A stretch of DNA of 64,000 bases from Acidaminococcus massiliensis (GCF_900095825.1 NZ_LT608315.1:859873-923872); one strand, 5' to 3'; positions 53,163 to 62,885 are shown, counted from the first letter of the stretch. A program made the numbers and translations. The notes: generated by a model from the sequence alone, not told the origin.

Positions 53163-53851
53163 AGCTGCGGCTGCAGATCACCAAAGAATCGGGCATCCGT
53201 TTCATTTCCCATCTGGAATACCAGCGGAGCATCGAAAAAGCCATCCGCCGGGCTGGGATCCCGGTGGCCTATTCCGAAGGCTTCAATCCCCATATGAAAT
53301 TTTCCCTGGCTTCTGCCCTCAGTGTAGGAGTGACCAGTTCCTGTGAATTTGCCGAGATCCGCCTGGCGGAAGAACGGCCCCTTTCGGAACTGGTCAAAGC
53401 CCTAGCCGCTGCGCTGCCCATGGGGATCCATATCGTCCGGGCAGATTTGGCGGAGGACAAGGCTCCTAAGCTGATGGCCCAGGCCCAGGGGGCTTCTTAT
53501 GAAGTCCATGTCCCCTGCGCCTCTGATCCAGCCTCCCAGCTGGCCGCCTTTGCCGCGGCACCGGAAGTCCCCTATACCAAAGCCCATAAGAAAGGCAAGG
53601 GAAAGCCCAAGACCATCGATGTGAAATCCTTTATCCCTCAGGTAGAAGCCCGGTGGCAGGACGGCAGCCTGGAACTGCGTTTTGATATCCGGATCACCCC
53701 CACCGGCAGTATGAAAGCTTCTGAATTCCTCCAGGTCCTGGAACAGGATTTCCAGGTCCCCCTGGCTTTCTCCCAGGCGGATATCCGGCGGGTGGATCTT
53801 TACAGCCGGGACGGTGAGGGACGGAAGATCCCCCTGATCGGAGAGGCCTGA
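53159..53851 (+). CDS. TIGR03936/DUF2344 protein
   Basis: A 230-residue protein with the family start LRLQITKESGIRFISHLEYQRSIEKAIRRAGIPVAYSEGFNPHMKFSLASALSVGV. In many bacteria this domain is fused to or follows the preceding radical-SAM protein and probably works with it. No catalytic motif is seen. GGAGGGGAAAG precedes ATG 53159. Confidence 0.9.
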   Translation: MKLRLQITKESGIRFISHLEYQRSIEKAIRRAGIPVAYSEGFNPHMKFSLASALSVGVTSSCEFAEIRLAEERPLSELVKALAAALPMGIHIVRADLAEDKAPKLMAQAQGASYEVHVPCASDPASQLAAFAAAPEVPYTKAHKKGKGKPKTIDVKSFIPQVEARWQDGSLELRFDIRITPTGSMKASEFLQVLEQDFQVPLAFSQADIRRVDLYSRDGEGRKIPLIGEA

Positions 53852-53861
53852 GAGGTCCGCC

Positions 53862-55292
53862 ATGAATACGATCTATGTAAGTGTACGGCCGGAAGAAACC
53901 CGCATGGGAACCGTGGAGGATGACCAGCTCCGGGACTATGCGGTGGAACGGCGCAGTACGGACAATCTGGTGGGCAATGTGTACCGGGGCAGGGTCAGCA
54001 ATGTGGTGCCGGGGATCCAGGCGGCCTTTGTAGATATGGGAACCGGCAAGAACGGTTTCCTGACTTTGAAAAAAGGAGAAAAACTGTGGGAAGGGCAGAT
54101 GCTCCTGGTCCAGGTGGTGAAGGATGCCCGGGGGAACAAGGGACCGGCGGTGACCCGGGAAATCACCCTGCCGGGCCGATATGTGGTCCTGGAACCTTAT
54201 GGCAGCCGGGTCAGCCTTTCCCGGAAAATCAGCTGCAAGACCAAACGGAAAGTCCTGCGGGAATGGGCAGAAGCCTTGCTGCCGGATCATATGGGGCTGG
54301 TGCTCCGGACGGCGGCAGCCCATGCAGAGGAAAGCGAGATCCGGGCAGACTTGGAACAGCTGCTCCACAACTGGGAGGTGCTGCTCCGCCGGAGCAAAGT
54401 GGGCCGGGGACCCGGACTGCTGTACCGGGAACTGGACCTGGCCATCCGTCTGGTCCGGGATTATGTGACGGATAAGGTGGAACGGATCATCGTGGATGAT
54501 GAAAAGACCTGTCAGCGGCTCCAGGAGATGCTCCAGGAGATGGGACTGCCCCAGATCCAGGTAAAGCTGTACCGGGGGCGGGAGGATCTGTTCTCGTTCT
54601 ATCGGCTGGACAAGGACATCGAAAGCCTTTCGGACCGGGTGGTGTGGCTCCCGGGCGGAGGCTATCTGGTCTTTGACTATACGGAAGCCATGACGGTCAT
54701 CGATGTGAACAGCGGAAAATTTTCCACTGGGCCAGACCGGGATGCTACCAGCCTAGCCACCAACCGGGAAGCTGCCCGGGAAATCGCCCGGCAGCTGCGG
54801 CTGCGGGATATCGGGGGCATCATCGTGGCCGATTTCATCGATATGGATCGGGAAGAGGAACAGGCAGAAATCCTCCAGATCCTGAAGCGGGAATTCGCCT
54901 CGGATAAAATGAAGCCCAAGGTCATCGACTTGACCCATCTGAACCTGGTGGAAATGACCCGGATGAAAGCCCGGAAGAATCTTTCCAGCATCCTGTATGC
55001 CACTTGTCCCCTATGCGGGGGCAGCGGACGGGTGGAATCTCCGGAAACTGTATATGTGGAGATCCGCAGGCGGCTCCGGAGCAGCTTCGCCCAGGGGAAT
55101 ATGAGCCATTCCTTGCTTTTGACGGTCCATCCCCATGTGTATAGCTGGCTGCGGCAGCAGGGTCTGCAGGACATGGAACAGGAATTCCACTGCAGCCTGA
55201 AGCTGGCCAGCGACCCGGCTCTGGAAATGGGCGTATTCACCCTTCTGGCAGTGGACCATGAGCCGTCCAGCAGAGAGGAGGCAGGGGAATGA
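53862..55292 (+). CDS. rng: Ribonuclease E/G family protein
   Basis: Endoribonuclease for rRNA and mRNA processing (476 aa). The S1 domain is near residues 35-110 (GNVYRGRVSNVVPGIQAAFVDMGTGKNGFL). The catalytic DNase-I-like subdomain has TVIDVNSGKF and GIIVADFIDMDREEE (metal-binding Asp pairs), and the zinc link is CPLCGGSGRV. Length fits RNase G rather than RNase E. AGGTCCGCC precedes ATG 53862; it overlaps cca by four bases. Confidence 0.94.
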   Translation: MNTIYVSVRPEETRMGTVEDDQLRDYAVERRSTDNLVGNVYRGRVSNVVPGIQAAFVDMGTGKNGFLTLKKGEKLWEGQMLLVQVVKDARGNKGPAVTREITLPGRYVVLEPYGSRVSLSRKISCKTKRKVLREWAEALLPDHMGLVLRTAAAHAEESEIRADLEQLLHNWEVLLRRSKVGRGPGLLYRELDLAIRLVRDYVTDKVERIIVDDEKTCQRLQEMLQEMGLPQIQVKLYRGREDLFSFYRLDKDIESLSDRVVWLPGGGYLVFDYTEAMTVIDVNSGKFSTGPDRDATSLATNREAAREIARQLRLRDIGGIIVADFIDMDREEEQAEILQILKREFASDKMKPKVIDLTHLNLVEMTRMKARKNLSSILYATCPLCGGSGRVESPETVYVEIRRRLRSSFAQGNMSHSLLLTVHPHVYSWLRQQGLQDMEQEFHCSLKLASDPALEMGVFTLLAVDHEPSSREEAGE

Positions 55293-56746
55293 AACTGAGT
55301 ATCCCTCCCTATGTGAAAAAAGTCATGGATGTACTTCTGGACCAGGGCTTTGAAGCCTATGTGGTGGGAGGGGCCGTACGGGATATGCTGCTGGGACGGG
55401 TCCCGGATGATTATGATGTGGTGACCAATGCCCGCCCGGAAGAAATCAAAGAGGCTGCTGCAGCAGCAAAGATCCCTGTGGTCAGTGAACTGGGCCAGAA
55501 TTTTGGTGTGGTGATCCTGCGGGTGGACCGTCACGGGGTGGAAGTGGCCGCCTATCGGAACGAAACGTATGGCAAGGAAGATGTCCATCGGCCGGCTCAG
55601 GTCTGGTACTGTGATACCCTGGAAGAAGATCTGGGGCGGAGAGATTTTACCATCAATGCCCTGGCCGTGGACCAGTATGGGCATATCACCGACTGCTTCA
55701 ATGGATTGGATGACCTCCGGGGAGGGATCCTGCGGACTGTGGGAAATGCGGATCAGCGTTTTTCAGAAGATGCCCTGCGGATGTTCCGGGCCTGCCGATT
55801 CGTGGCTCAGCTGGGGTTTGTCCCTGATGCAGGGATCTTGCCGGCCATCGGCCACAATCTGGAAAAAGTCAGGGGCCTTTCCCTGGAACGGGTGAGGACG
55901 GAGCTGAACAAGCTGCTCATGGGAACATACGCCGGAGAAGGCATGGAACTGATGGTGAAAAGCGGACTGGCTGCGGAGAGCTGTCGGGTCCGGAACAAGG
56001 GAAAGTACGAGACGGTGCCCATCCTGCCGGAATTGGGCCATCTGGTGGGACTGCCTCAGAATCCCCAGTTCCACCCTTATGATGTGTGGAAACACACGGC
56101 GGTCGCCCTGGATAAAGGGGACAGGAGCCTGGAAGTGGGGTGGGGGATCCTGCTCCACGATGTAGCCAAGGGGCTGGAAGGGGTCCGGGGCATCAACCGG
56201 GAAGGCCAGCCCTGCGACCATGGCCATGAAGTGGTGGGGGCGTCCTTGGCCCGGAAGATCCTGGCGCGGCTCCGGCTCCCTCGAGAAACCGTGGACCGGG
56301 TAGCCTGGCTGGTGCAGAACCATATGCACTTCGGCTTCATCAGTGCCCAGGAAGATGACAAGACCTGGCGCTGGCTCCGGAAAGAAGCCCGCAGCGGCCA
56401 TTTCCGGGTCAACAAGGAGATGGCCGAGGCCTTCAAGCAGCTGACAGCTGTCTGTGTAGCGGATGTAGCCGCTACCAATGCAGGGCAGAATGATGTGATC
56501 CATGCCCAGATGTACGGAAAACGCCTGGTAAAGATGGCTTACCTCATGCCGGTCCATACCTCTGACCTGGATTTTTCCGGACGGGATGCCCTGGCTCTAG
56601 GGGCTTCTCCCCGGCAGCTGCGGGATCTTATGCCGGTCCTTCTCCACAGGGTCCAGGACCGTACCCTCCGGAACGATCCTGGAGAACTGACAGAGGCAGC
56701 CCGGCGTTGGCTGAAACGTCAAATATGCGTTAACGGAAATGAATAA
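55289..56746 (+). CDS. cca: CCA tRNA nucleotidyltransferase
   Basis: Class II polymerase-beta-fold enzyme adding or repairing the 3' CCA of tRNAs (485 aa). Visible motifs are AYVVGGAVRDMLLGRVPDDYDVVTNA (metal Asp pair DYD), GRRDFTINALAVD (as EEDLGRRDFTINAL), and the RMFRACRF basic region. The HD-type phosphohydrolase-like domain has VWKHTAVALD and WGILLHDVAKG, suggesting extra phosphatase activity. AGAGAGGAGGCAGGG precedes ATG 55289. Last gene of the co-directional run that starts at 43430. Confidence 0.94.
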   Translation: MKLSIPPYVKKVMDVLLDQGFEAYVVGGAVRDMLLGRVPDDYDVVTNARPEEIKEAAAAAKIPVVSELGQNFGVVILRVDRHGVEVAAYRNETYGKEDVHRPAQVWYCDTLEEDLGRRDFTINALAVDQYGHITDCFNGLDDLRGGILRTVGNADQRFSEDALRMFRACRFVAQLGFVPDAGILPAIGHNLEKVRGLSLERVRTELNKLLMGTYAGEGMELMVKSGLAAESCRVRNKGKYETVPILPELGHLVGLPQNPQFHPYDVWKHTAVALDKGDRSLEVGWGILLHDVAKGLEGVRGINREGQPCDHGHEVVGASLARKILARLRLPRETVDRVAWLVQNHMHFGFISAQEDDKTWRWLRKEARSGHFRVNKEMAEAFKQLTAVCVADVAATNAGQNDVIHAQMYGKRLVKMAYLMPVHTSDLDFSGRDALALGASPRQLRDLMPVLLHRVQDRTLRNDPGELTEAARRWLKRQICVNGNE

Positions 56747-56751
56747 ATCGT

Positions 56752-56788
56752 AAAAAAGAAGGTGTTTCTTCAGGAACACCTTCTTTTT
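56752..56788 (+). terminator. Terminator after cca
   Basis: AAAAAAGAAGGTGTT pairs with AACACCTTCTTTTTT around a short loop: a strong, possibly bidirectional, intrinsic terminator. Confidence 0.93.
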
Positions 56789-56893
56789 TGTGTAAATTAT
56801 GATATAAAAAAGCTAAAAAAAGAGAAGAATTCTCATAAGTTATTAGAATTTTTATATATTTGCAAAAAAATCAACAAATACTTCTGGGAGAGA

Positions 56894-57058
56894 TTTAAAA
56901 AAAAAATTATTTGTGCTATAATCAATCTGTACACTGAAAACAGTAGGTTCAGCCGGAATGCGAATGTAAAAAATAATCACAAAGGGGGATGGATTTTTTC
57001 TTAGAATCGGGTTCCGGCGGTTTCAGAAACTAGTGTGGATCTTAAGGAGGTTTTTGCT
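56894..57058 (+). promoter_or_regulatory. Promoter and leader of the hydroxyglutarate operon
   Basis: An extended -10 box (TGCTATAAT; TATAAT at 56917-56922) lies in a very AT-rich gap, with TTTAAA 17 bp upstream as a weak -35. The resulting leader is about 130 bases. In it, GCCGGAA (56951-56957) can pair with TTCCGGC (57011-57017). The leader ends with AAGGAGG before the TTG start. The region 56790-56893 shows only AT-rich sequence with no gene. Confidence 0.65.
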
Positions 57059-58021
57059 TTGAGTAAAGTAATGACGTTAAAAGACGCAGTCGCCAAATAT
57101 GTGCATAGTGGTGATCACATTGCTCTGGGTGGTTTTACGACTGACCGTAAACCTTATGCTGCTGTGTTTGAAATCCTGAGACAGGGTATCACTGATTTGA
57201 CGGGCCTGGGCGGCGCTGCCGGCGGCGACTGGGATATGCTGATCGGCAACGGCCGTGTCAAAGCATACATCAACTGCTATACCGCCAACTCCGGTGTTAC
57301 CAACGTATCCAGACGGTTCAGAAAATGGTTCGAAGCTGGCAAGCTCACCATGGAAGATTATTCCCAGGACGTCATCTACATGATGTGGCATGCTGCTGCA
57401 CTGGGCCTGCCTTTCCTGCCTGTAACCCTGATGCAAGGCTCCGGCCTGACCGATGAATGGGGCATCAGCAAGGAAGTCCGCAAGACCCTGGATAAAGTAC
57501 CTGATGACAAGTTCAAATATATCGACAACCCCTTCAAACCGGGTGAAAAAGTAGTGGCTGTACCTGTTCCGCAGATCGATGTAGCCATCATCCATGCACA
57601 GCAGGCTTCTCCGGATGGCACCGTTCGCATCTGGGGCGGCAAATTCCAGGATGTGGATATTGCTGAAGCCGCCAAATATACCATCGTCACCTGCGAAGAA
57701 ATCATCAGTGATGAAGAAATCAGAAGAGATCCCACGAAGAACGACATCCCCGGCATGTGCGTAGATGCTGTTGTCCTGGCTCCTTACGGTGCTCATCCTT
57801 CTCAGTGCTATGGCCTGTACGACTATGATAACCCGTTCCTGAAAGTCTATGACAAGGTCTCCAAGACCCAGGAAGACTTCGATGCCTTCTGCAAAGAATG
57901 GGTGTTCGACCTGAAGGATCATGACGAATACCTGAACAAACTGGGTGCCACTCGTCTGATCAATCTGAAGGTTGTTCCTGGTCTGGGCTATCATATCGAC
58001 ATGACGAAGGAGGACAAATAA
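57059..58021 (+). CDS. gctA: Glutaconate CoA-transferase, subunit A
   Basis: Alpha subunit of the enzyme that transfers CoA from acetyl-CoA to (R)-2-hydroxyglutarate in glutamate fermentation. From TTG 57059 the protein is 320 residues (SKVMTLKDAVAKYVHSGDHIALGGFTTDRKPY...), the length I recall for the A. fermentans enzyme. AAGGAGG lies eight bases upstream. The frame is open further upstream without a suitable start. It contains the GLGGAAGGDWDML and GGKFQDVDIAEAAKYTIV regions of class I CoA-transferases. GctB follows after two bases. Confidence 0.97.
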   Translation: MSKVMTLKDAVAKYVHSGDHIALGGFTTDRKPYAAVFEILRQGITDLTGLGGAAGGDWDMLIGNGRVKAYINCYTANSGVTNVSRRFRKWFEAGKLTMEDYSQDVIYMMWHAAALGLPFLPVTLMQGSGLTDEWGISKEVRKTLDKVPDDKFKYIDNPFKPGEKVVAVPVPQIDVAIIHAQQASPDGTVRIWGGKFQDVDIAEAAKYTIVTCEEIISDEEIRRDPTKNDIPGMCVDAVVLAPYGAHPSQCYGLYDYDNPFLKVYDKVSKTQEDFDAFCKEWVFDLKDHDEYLNKLGATRLINLKVVPGLGYHIDMTKEDK

Positions 58022-58023
58022 CA

Positions 58024-58824
58024 ATGGCTGACTACACGAATTATACCAATAAAGAAATGCAGGCTGTGACCATTGCCAAGCAGATCAAAAATGGTCAAGT
58101 TGTAACGGTAGGTACCGGTCTTCCCCTGATCGGTGCCAGCGTAGCCAAGAGAGTCTATGCTCCTGACTGCCACATCATCGTGGAAAGCGGTCTGATGGAC
58201 TGCTCTCCTATCCAGGTACCCCGTTCCGTAGGTGACCTGCGGTTCATGGCTCACTGCGGCTGCATCTGGCCGAATGTCCGGTTCGTAGGTTTTGAAATCA
58301 ACGAATACCTGCACAAAGCCAACCGCCTGATTGCTTTCATCGGCGGCGCCCAGATCGACCCGTACGGCAACGTGAACTCCACCTCCATCGGTGACTACCA
58401 TCATCCGAAAACCCGTTTCACCGGGTCCGGCGGTGCCAACGGTATTGCCACCTATTCCAACACCATCATCATGATGCAGCATGAAAAACGCAGATTCATG
58501 AACAAAATCGACTACGTGACCAGCCCGGGCTGGATCGACGGCCCTGGCGGACGTGAAAGACTGGGTCTGCCCGGCGATGTTGGACCTCAGCTGGTAGTAA
58601 CCGACAAAGGGATCCTGAAATTCGACGAAAAGACCAAACGGATGTATCTGGCTGCCTACTATCCCACTTCTTCTCCGGAAGATGTGCTGGAAAACACCGG
58701 GTTCGACCTGGATGTATCCAAGGCTGTGGAACTGGAAGCTCCGGATCCTGAAGTCATCAAACTGATCCGTGAAGAAATCGATCCGGGCCAAGCCTTCATC
58801 CAGGTCCCGACGGAAGCAAAATAA
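58024..58824 (+). CDS. gctB: Glutaconate CoA-transferase, subunit B
   Basis: Beta subunit (266 aa) carrying the active-site glutamate. The motif HIIVESGLMD places the catalytic Glu at residue 54, matching the known E54 of the A. fermentans enzyme. GGAQIDPYGNVNSTSIGDYHHPKTRFTGSGGA is the family core. AAGGAGG at the end of gctA serves this start. Confidence 0.97.
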   Translation: MADYTNYTNKEMQAVTIAKQIKNGQVVTVGTGLPLIGASVAKRVYAPDCHIIVESGLMDCSPIQVPRSVGDLRFMAHCGCIWPNVRFVGFEINEYLHKANRLIAFIGGAQIDPYGNVNSTSIGDYHHPKTRFTGSGGANGIATYSNTIIMMQHEKRRFMNKIDYVTSPGWIDGPGGRERLGLPGDVGPQLVVTDKGILKFDEKTKRMYLAAYYPTSSPEDVLENTGFDLDVSKAVELEAPDPEVIKLIREEIDPGQAFIQVPTEAK

Positions 58825-58847
58825 GACATTCGGGAGGAATAATTTAA

Positions 58848-60611
58848 ATGGGTTTCTACTCTATGCCTAGATATTTCCAGCATATGCCTCAGGTAGGCAA
58901 ACCCCTGAAAAAGGTGGACGCTGCCAATGAGGAACAGCTGAAAAAGATTGAAGAAGAGATCCATCAGCTGATCAAGGCTGCCCAGGAAGCTGGGAAAGCC
59001 GATGCTGATGTGAACAAAAGAGGCGAATTGACGGCTCTCCAGAGAATCGAAAAATTGGTGGAACCGGGCTCCTGGAGACCGCTGAACACCCTGTTCAATC
59101 CTCAGGGCAACAAGAACGGTTCTGTGGCCATCGTCAAGGGCTTGGGCCGTGTCAATGGCAAATGGTGCCTGGTGGTGGCTTCCGATAACAAGAAGCTGGC
59201 CGGTGCCTGGGTGCCTGGCCAGGCCGAATGCCTGCTGCGGGCTTCCGACACTGCCAAGACGCTGCACATCCCTCTGGTGTATGTGCTGAACTGCTCCGGC
59301 GTTAAGTTCGACGAACAGGAAAAGGTATATCCCAACCGCCGCGGCGGCGGTACGCCTTTCTTCCGGAACGCTGAACTGAACCAGCTGGGCATCCCTGTCA
59401 TCGTCGGGATCTACGGCACCAACCCTGCCGGCGGCGGTTACCATTCCATCAGCCCTACGGTCATCATTGCCCATGAAAAAGCCAATATGGCTGTGGGCGG
59501 TGCCGGCATCATGGGCGGCATGAACCCCAAAGGCCATGTGGACATGGAATATGCCAATGAAATCGCCGACATGGTGGACCGTACCGGCAAGACCGAACCT
59601 CCGGGAGCTGTCGATATCCATTACACCGAAACCGGTTTCATCCGTGAAGTCTATGCTTCCGAAGAAGGCGTCCTGGAAGGCATCAAGAAGTATGTGGGCA
59701 TGCTGCCGAAATATGATCCTGAATTCTTCCGTGTGGATGATCCAAAGGCACCGGCTTTCCCGGCTGACGACCTGTACAGCATGGTGCCCCTGAACGACAA
59801 ACGTGCGTATGACATCTACAATGTGATCGGCCGTCTGTTCGATAACAGTGAGCTCCGTGAATATAAGAAGGGCTATGGCCCTGAAATGGTCACTGGCCTG
59901 GCCAAAGTCAACGGCCTCCTGGTGGGCGTCGTAGCCAACGTACAGGGTCTTCTGATGAACTACCCTGAATACAAGGCTGCAGGCTCCGTGGGGATCGGCG
60001 GCAAACTGTACCGCCAGGGCTTGGTGAAGATGAACGAATTCGTCACCCTCTGCGCCAGAGACCGTCTGCCCATCGTCTGGATCCAGGATACCACCGGGAT
60101 CGATGTGGGCAACGATGCGGAAAAGGCTGAACTGCTGGGTCTGGGCCAGTCCCTGATCTACTCCATCCAGACTTCCCACATCCCTCAATTCGAAATCACC
60201 CTGAGAAAAGGTACGGCTGCTGCCCATTACGTACTGGGCGGACCTCAGGGCAATGACACCAATGCCTTCTCCATCGGTACGGCTGCTACGGAAATCGCCG
60301 TGATGAACGGTGAAACCGCTGCTACGGCCATGTACTCTCGGAGACTGGCCAAAGACCGGAAAGCCGGCAAGGATCTGCAGCCGACCATCGATAAGATGAA
60401 CAATCTGATCCAGGCTTTCTATACCAAATCTCGTCCGAAAGTCTGCGCCGAACTGGGTCTGGTGGACGAAGTCGTCGACATGAACAAGATCCGCGGCTAT
60501 GTTGAAGCTTTTGCGGAAGCTGCTTATCAGAATCCGGAAAGCATCTGCCCGTTCCATCAAATGATGCTGCCTCGTGCCATCAGAGAGTTCGAGACTTTCG
60601 TAAAGAAATAA
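58848..60611 (+). CDS. gcdA: Glutaconyl-CoA decarboxylase alpha subunit
   Basis: Carboxyltransferase subunit (587 aa) that moves CO2 from glutaconyl-CoA to biotin, giving crotonyl-CoA. It has the N-terminal YFQHMPQVGKPLKKVD, the first crotonase half with FRNAELNQLGIPVIVGIYGTNPAGGGYHSISPTVII and the second half with VVANVQGLLMNYPEYKAAGSVGIGGKLYRQGLVKMNEFV. It needs the delta, carrier and beta subunits (41.3-43.3 kb). GGGAGGA precedes ATG 58848. Confidence 0.97.
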   Translation: MGFYSMPRYFQHMPQVGKPLKKVDAANEEQLKKIEEEIHQLIKAAQEAGKADADVNKRGELTALQRIEKLVEPGSWRPLNTLFNPQGNKNGSVAIVKGLGRVNGKWCLVVASDNKKLAGAWVPGQAECLLRASDTAKTLHIPLVYVLNCSGVKFDEQEKVYPNRRGGGTPFFRNAELNQLGIPVIVGIYGTNPAGGGYHSISPTVIIAHEKANMAVGGAGIMGGMNPKGHVDMEYANEIADMVDRTGKTEPPGAVDIHYTETGFIREVYASEEGVLEGIKKYVGMLPKYDPEFFRVDDPKAPAFPADDLYSMVPLNDKRAYDIYNVIGRLFDNSELREYKKGYGPEMVTGLAKVNGLLVGVVANVQGLLMNYPEYKAAGSVGIGGKLYRQGLVKMNEFVTLCARDRLPIVWIQDTTGIDVGNDAEKAELLGLGQSLIYSIQTSHIPQFEITLRKGTAAAHYVLGGPQGNDTNAFSIGTAATEIAVMNGETAATAMYSRRLAKDRKAGKDLQPTIDKMNNLIQAFYTKSRPKVCAELGLVDEVVDMNKIRGYVEAFAEAAYQNPESICPFHQMMLPRAIREFETFVKK

Positions 60612-60633
60612 TCCTTACGGAGGAACTGTTTTA

Positions 60634-61416
60634 ATGAGTATCTATACCTTGGGAATCGATGTTGGATCGACTGCATCCAAGTGCATTATCCTGAAAGATG
60701 GAAAAGACATCGTGGCAAAATCCTTGGTAGACGTGGGGACCGGAACTTCCGGTCCTGCACGTTCTATTGCGGAAGTCCTGGAAAATGCCCATATGAAAAA
60801 AGAAGACATGGCTTATACCCTGGCTACCGGCTACGGCCGCAATTCTCTGGAAGGCATTGCCGACAAGCAGATGAGCGAATTGAGCTGCCATGCCATGGGT
60901 GCCAGCTTCATCTGGCCCAACGTCCATACGGTCATCGATATCGGCGGCCAGGATGTCAAGGTCATCCATGTGGAAAACGGGACCATGACCAATTTCCAGA
61001 TGAACGATAAATGCGCTGCCGGTACCGGCCGTTTCCTGGACGTCATGGCCAATATCCTGGAAGTCAAGGTCTCCGACCTGGCAGATCTGGGAGCCAAATC
61101 CACCAAACGGGTAGCCATCAGCTCCACCTGTACCGTATTTGCGGAAAGTGAAGTCATCAGTCAGCTGTCCAAAGGGACCGATAAGATCGACATCATTGCC
61201 GGGATCCATCGTTCGGTCGCCAGCCGTGTCATTGGCCTTGCCAACCGGGTGGGGGTTGTGAAGGACGTTGTCATGACGGGCGGTGTGGCCCAGAACTATG
61301 GCGTGAGAGAGGCTCTGGAAGAAGGCTTGGGTGTGGAAATCAAGACTTCTCCTCTGGCTCAGTACAACGGTGCCCTGGGTGCCGCTCTGTACGCTTACAA
61401 AAAAGCGGTAAAATAA
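60634..61416 (+). CDS. hgdC: 2-Hydroxyglutaryl-CoA dehydratase activator HgdC
   Basis: A 260-residue ASKHA-fold ATPase that bridges a [4Fe-4S] cluster in a homodimer and injects one electron at low potential into the dehydratase using ATP. Phosphate motif GIDVGSTASKCII, DIGGQDVK, and the two cluster cysteines in NDKCAAGTGR and SSTCTVFAESEV (C127 and C166 in the A. fermentans numbering) are present. CGGAGGAAC precedes ATG 60634. Confidence 0.97.
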   Translation: MSIYTLGIDVGSTASKCIILKDGKDIVAKSLVDVGTGTSGPARSIAEVLENAHMKKEDMAYTLATGYGRNSLEGIADKQMSELSCHAMGASFIWPNVHTVIDIGGQDVKVIHVENGTMTNFQMNDKCAAGTGRFLDVMANILEVKVSDLADLGAKSTKRVAISSTCTVFAESEVISQLSKGTDKIDIIAGIHRSVASRVIGLANRVGVVKDVVMTGGVAQNYGVREALEEGLGVEIKTSPLAQYNGALGAALYAYKKAVK

Positions 61417-61449
61417 GGTTGTAATCATTGTAAAGAAGGAAGGATCATT

Positions 61450-62883
61450 ATGCCAAAGACAGTAAGCCCTGGCGTTCAGGCATTGAGAGATGTAGTTGAA
61501 AAGGTTTACAGAGAACTGCGGGAAGCAAAAGAAAGAGGAGAAAAAGTAGGCTGGTCTTCTTCCAAATTCCCTTGCGAACTGGCTGAATCTTTCGGTCTGC
61601 ATGTAGGGTATCCGGAAAACCAGGCTGCCGGTATCGCAGCCAACCGTGACGGCGAAGTGATGTGCCAAGCTGCTGAAGACATTGGCTATGATAACGATAT
61701 CTGTGGGTATGCCCGTATCTCCCTGGCTTATGCAGCCGGCTTCCGGGGTGCCAACAAGATGGATAAAGACGGCAACTACATCATCAACCCCAACAGCGGG
61801 AAACAGATGAAGGATGCCAACGGCAAGAAGATGTTCGATGAAAACGGGAAACCGGTCATCGATCCGAAGACCCTGAAACCCTATGCTACCACGGATAATA
61901 TCTTTGAAATCGAAGCTCTGCCGGAAGGGGAAGAAAAGACCCGCCGCCAGAACGCTCTGCATAAATACCGTCAGATGACCATGCCCATGCCGGACTTCGT
62001 GCTGTGCTGCAACAACATCTGCAACTGCATGACCAAATGGTATGAAGACATCGCCCGTCGGCATAACATTCCCCTGATCATGATCGACGTTCCCTACAAC
62101 GAATTCGACCATGTGAACGAAGCCAACGTAAAATATATCCGGTCCCAGCTGGATACGGCCATCCGTCAAATGGAAGAAATTTCCGGCAAGAAGTTCGATG
62201 AAGACAAATTCGAACAGTGCTGCCAGAACGCCAACCGTACCGCAAAAGCATGGCTGAAAGTCTGCGACTTCCTGCAGTACAAACCGGCTCCTTTCAATGG
62301 GTTCGACCTGTTCAACCATATGGCTGACGTGGTTACCGCCCGTGGCCGTGTAGAAGCTGCTGAGGCTTTCGAACTGCTGGCCAAGGAACTGGAACAGCAT
62401 GTGAAGGAAGGCACTTCCACCGCTCCCTTCAAAGAACAGCATCGTATCATGTTCGAAGGGATTCCTTGCTGGCCGAAACTGCCGAACCTGTTCAAACCGC
62501 TGAAAGCCAACGGCCTGAACATCACCGGCGTTGTGTATGCTCCTGCTTTCGGGTTCGTCTACAACAACTTGGACGAACTGGTCAAAGCCTATTGCAAGGC
62601 ACCGAACTCTGTCAGCATCGAACAGGGCGTTGCCTGGCGTGAAGGCTTGATCCGCGACAACAAAGTGGATGGAGTCCTGGTCCATTACAACCGGTCCTGC
62701 AAACCTTGGAGCGGCTACATGCCTGAAATGCAGCGTCGTTTCACCAAAGACATGGGTATCCCCACTGCTGGATTCGACGGTGACCAGGCTGACCCGAGAA
62801 ACTTCAACGCGGCTCAATATGAGACCCGTGTTCAAGGCTTGGTCGAAGCCATGGAAGCAAATGATGAAAAGAAGGGGAAATAA
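61450..62883 (+). CDS. hgdA: 2-Hydroxyglutaryl-CoA dehydratase subunit A
   Basis: Alpha subunit (477 aa) of the dehydratase that turns (R)-2-hydroxyglutaryl-CoA into glutaconyl-CoA by a ketyl-radical mechanism. The cysteine-rich DFVLCCNNICNCMTKWYEDIARRH provides Fe-S ligands. GWSSSKFPCELAESF near residue 37 is also conserved. AGAAGGAAGGATC precedes ATG 61450. HgdB starts two bases after its stop. Confidence 0.97.
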   Translation: MPKTVSPGVQALRDVVEKVYRELREAKERGEKVGWSSSKFPCELAESFGLHVGYPENQAAGIAANRDGEVMCQAAEDIGYDNDICGYARISLAYAAGFRGANKMDKDGNYIINPNSGKQMKDANGKKMFDENGKPVIDPKTLKPYATTDNIFEIEALPEGEEKTRRQNALHKYRQMTMPMPDFVLCCNNICNCMTKWYEDIARRHNIPLIMIDVPYNEFDHVNEANVKYIRSQLDTAIRQMEEISGKKFDEDKFEQCCQNANRTAKAWLKVCDFLQYKPAPFNGFDLFNHMADVVTARGRVEAAEAFELLAKELEQHVKEGTSTAPFKEQHRIMFEGIPCWPKLPNLFKPLKANGLNITGVVYAPAFGFVYNNLDELVKAYCKAPNSVSIEQGVAWREGLIRDNKVDGVLVHYNRSCKPWSGYMPEMQRRFTKDMGIPTAGFDGDQADPRNFNAAQYETRVQGLVEAMEANDEKKGK

Positions 62884-62885
62884 CA

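Noticed and set aside
56762..57004. An 80-codon frame in the AT-rich gap before gctA
   Set aside because: It starts inside the cca terminator, has Lys/Ile/Asn-rich random composition and overlaps the gct promoter.
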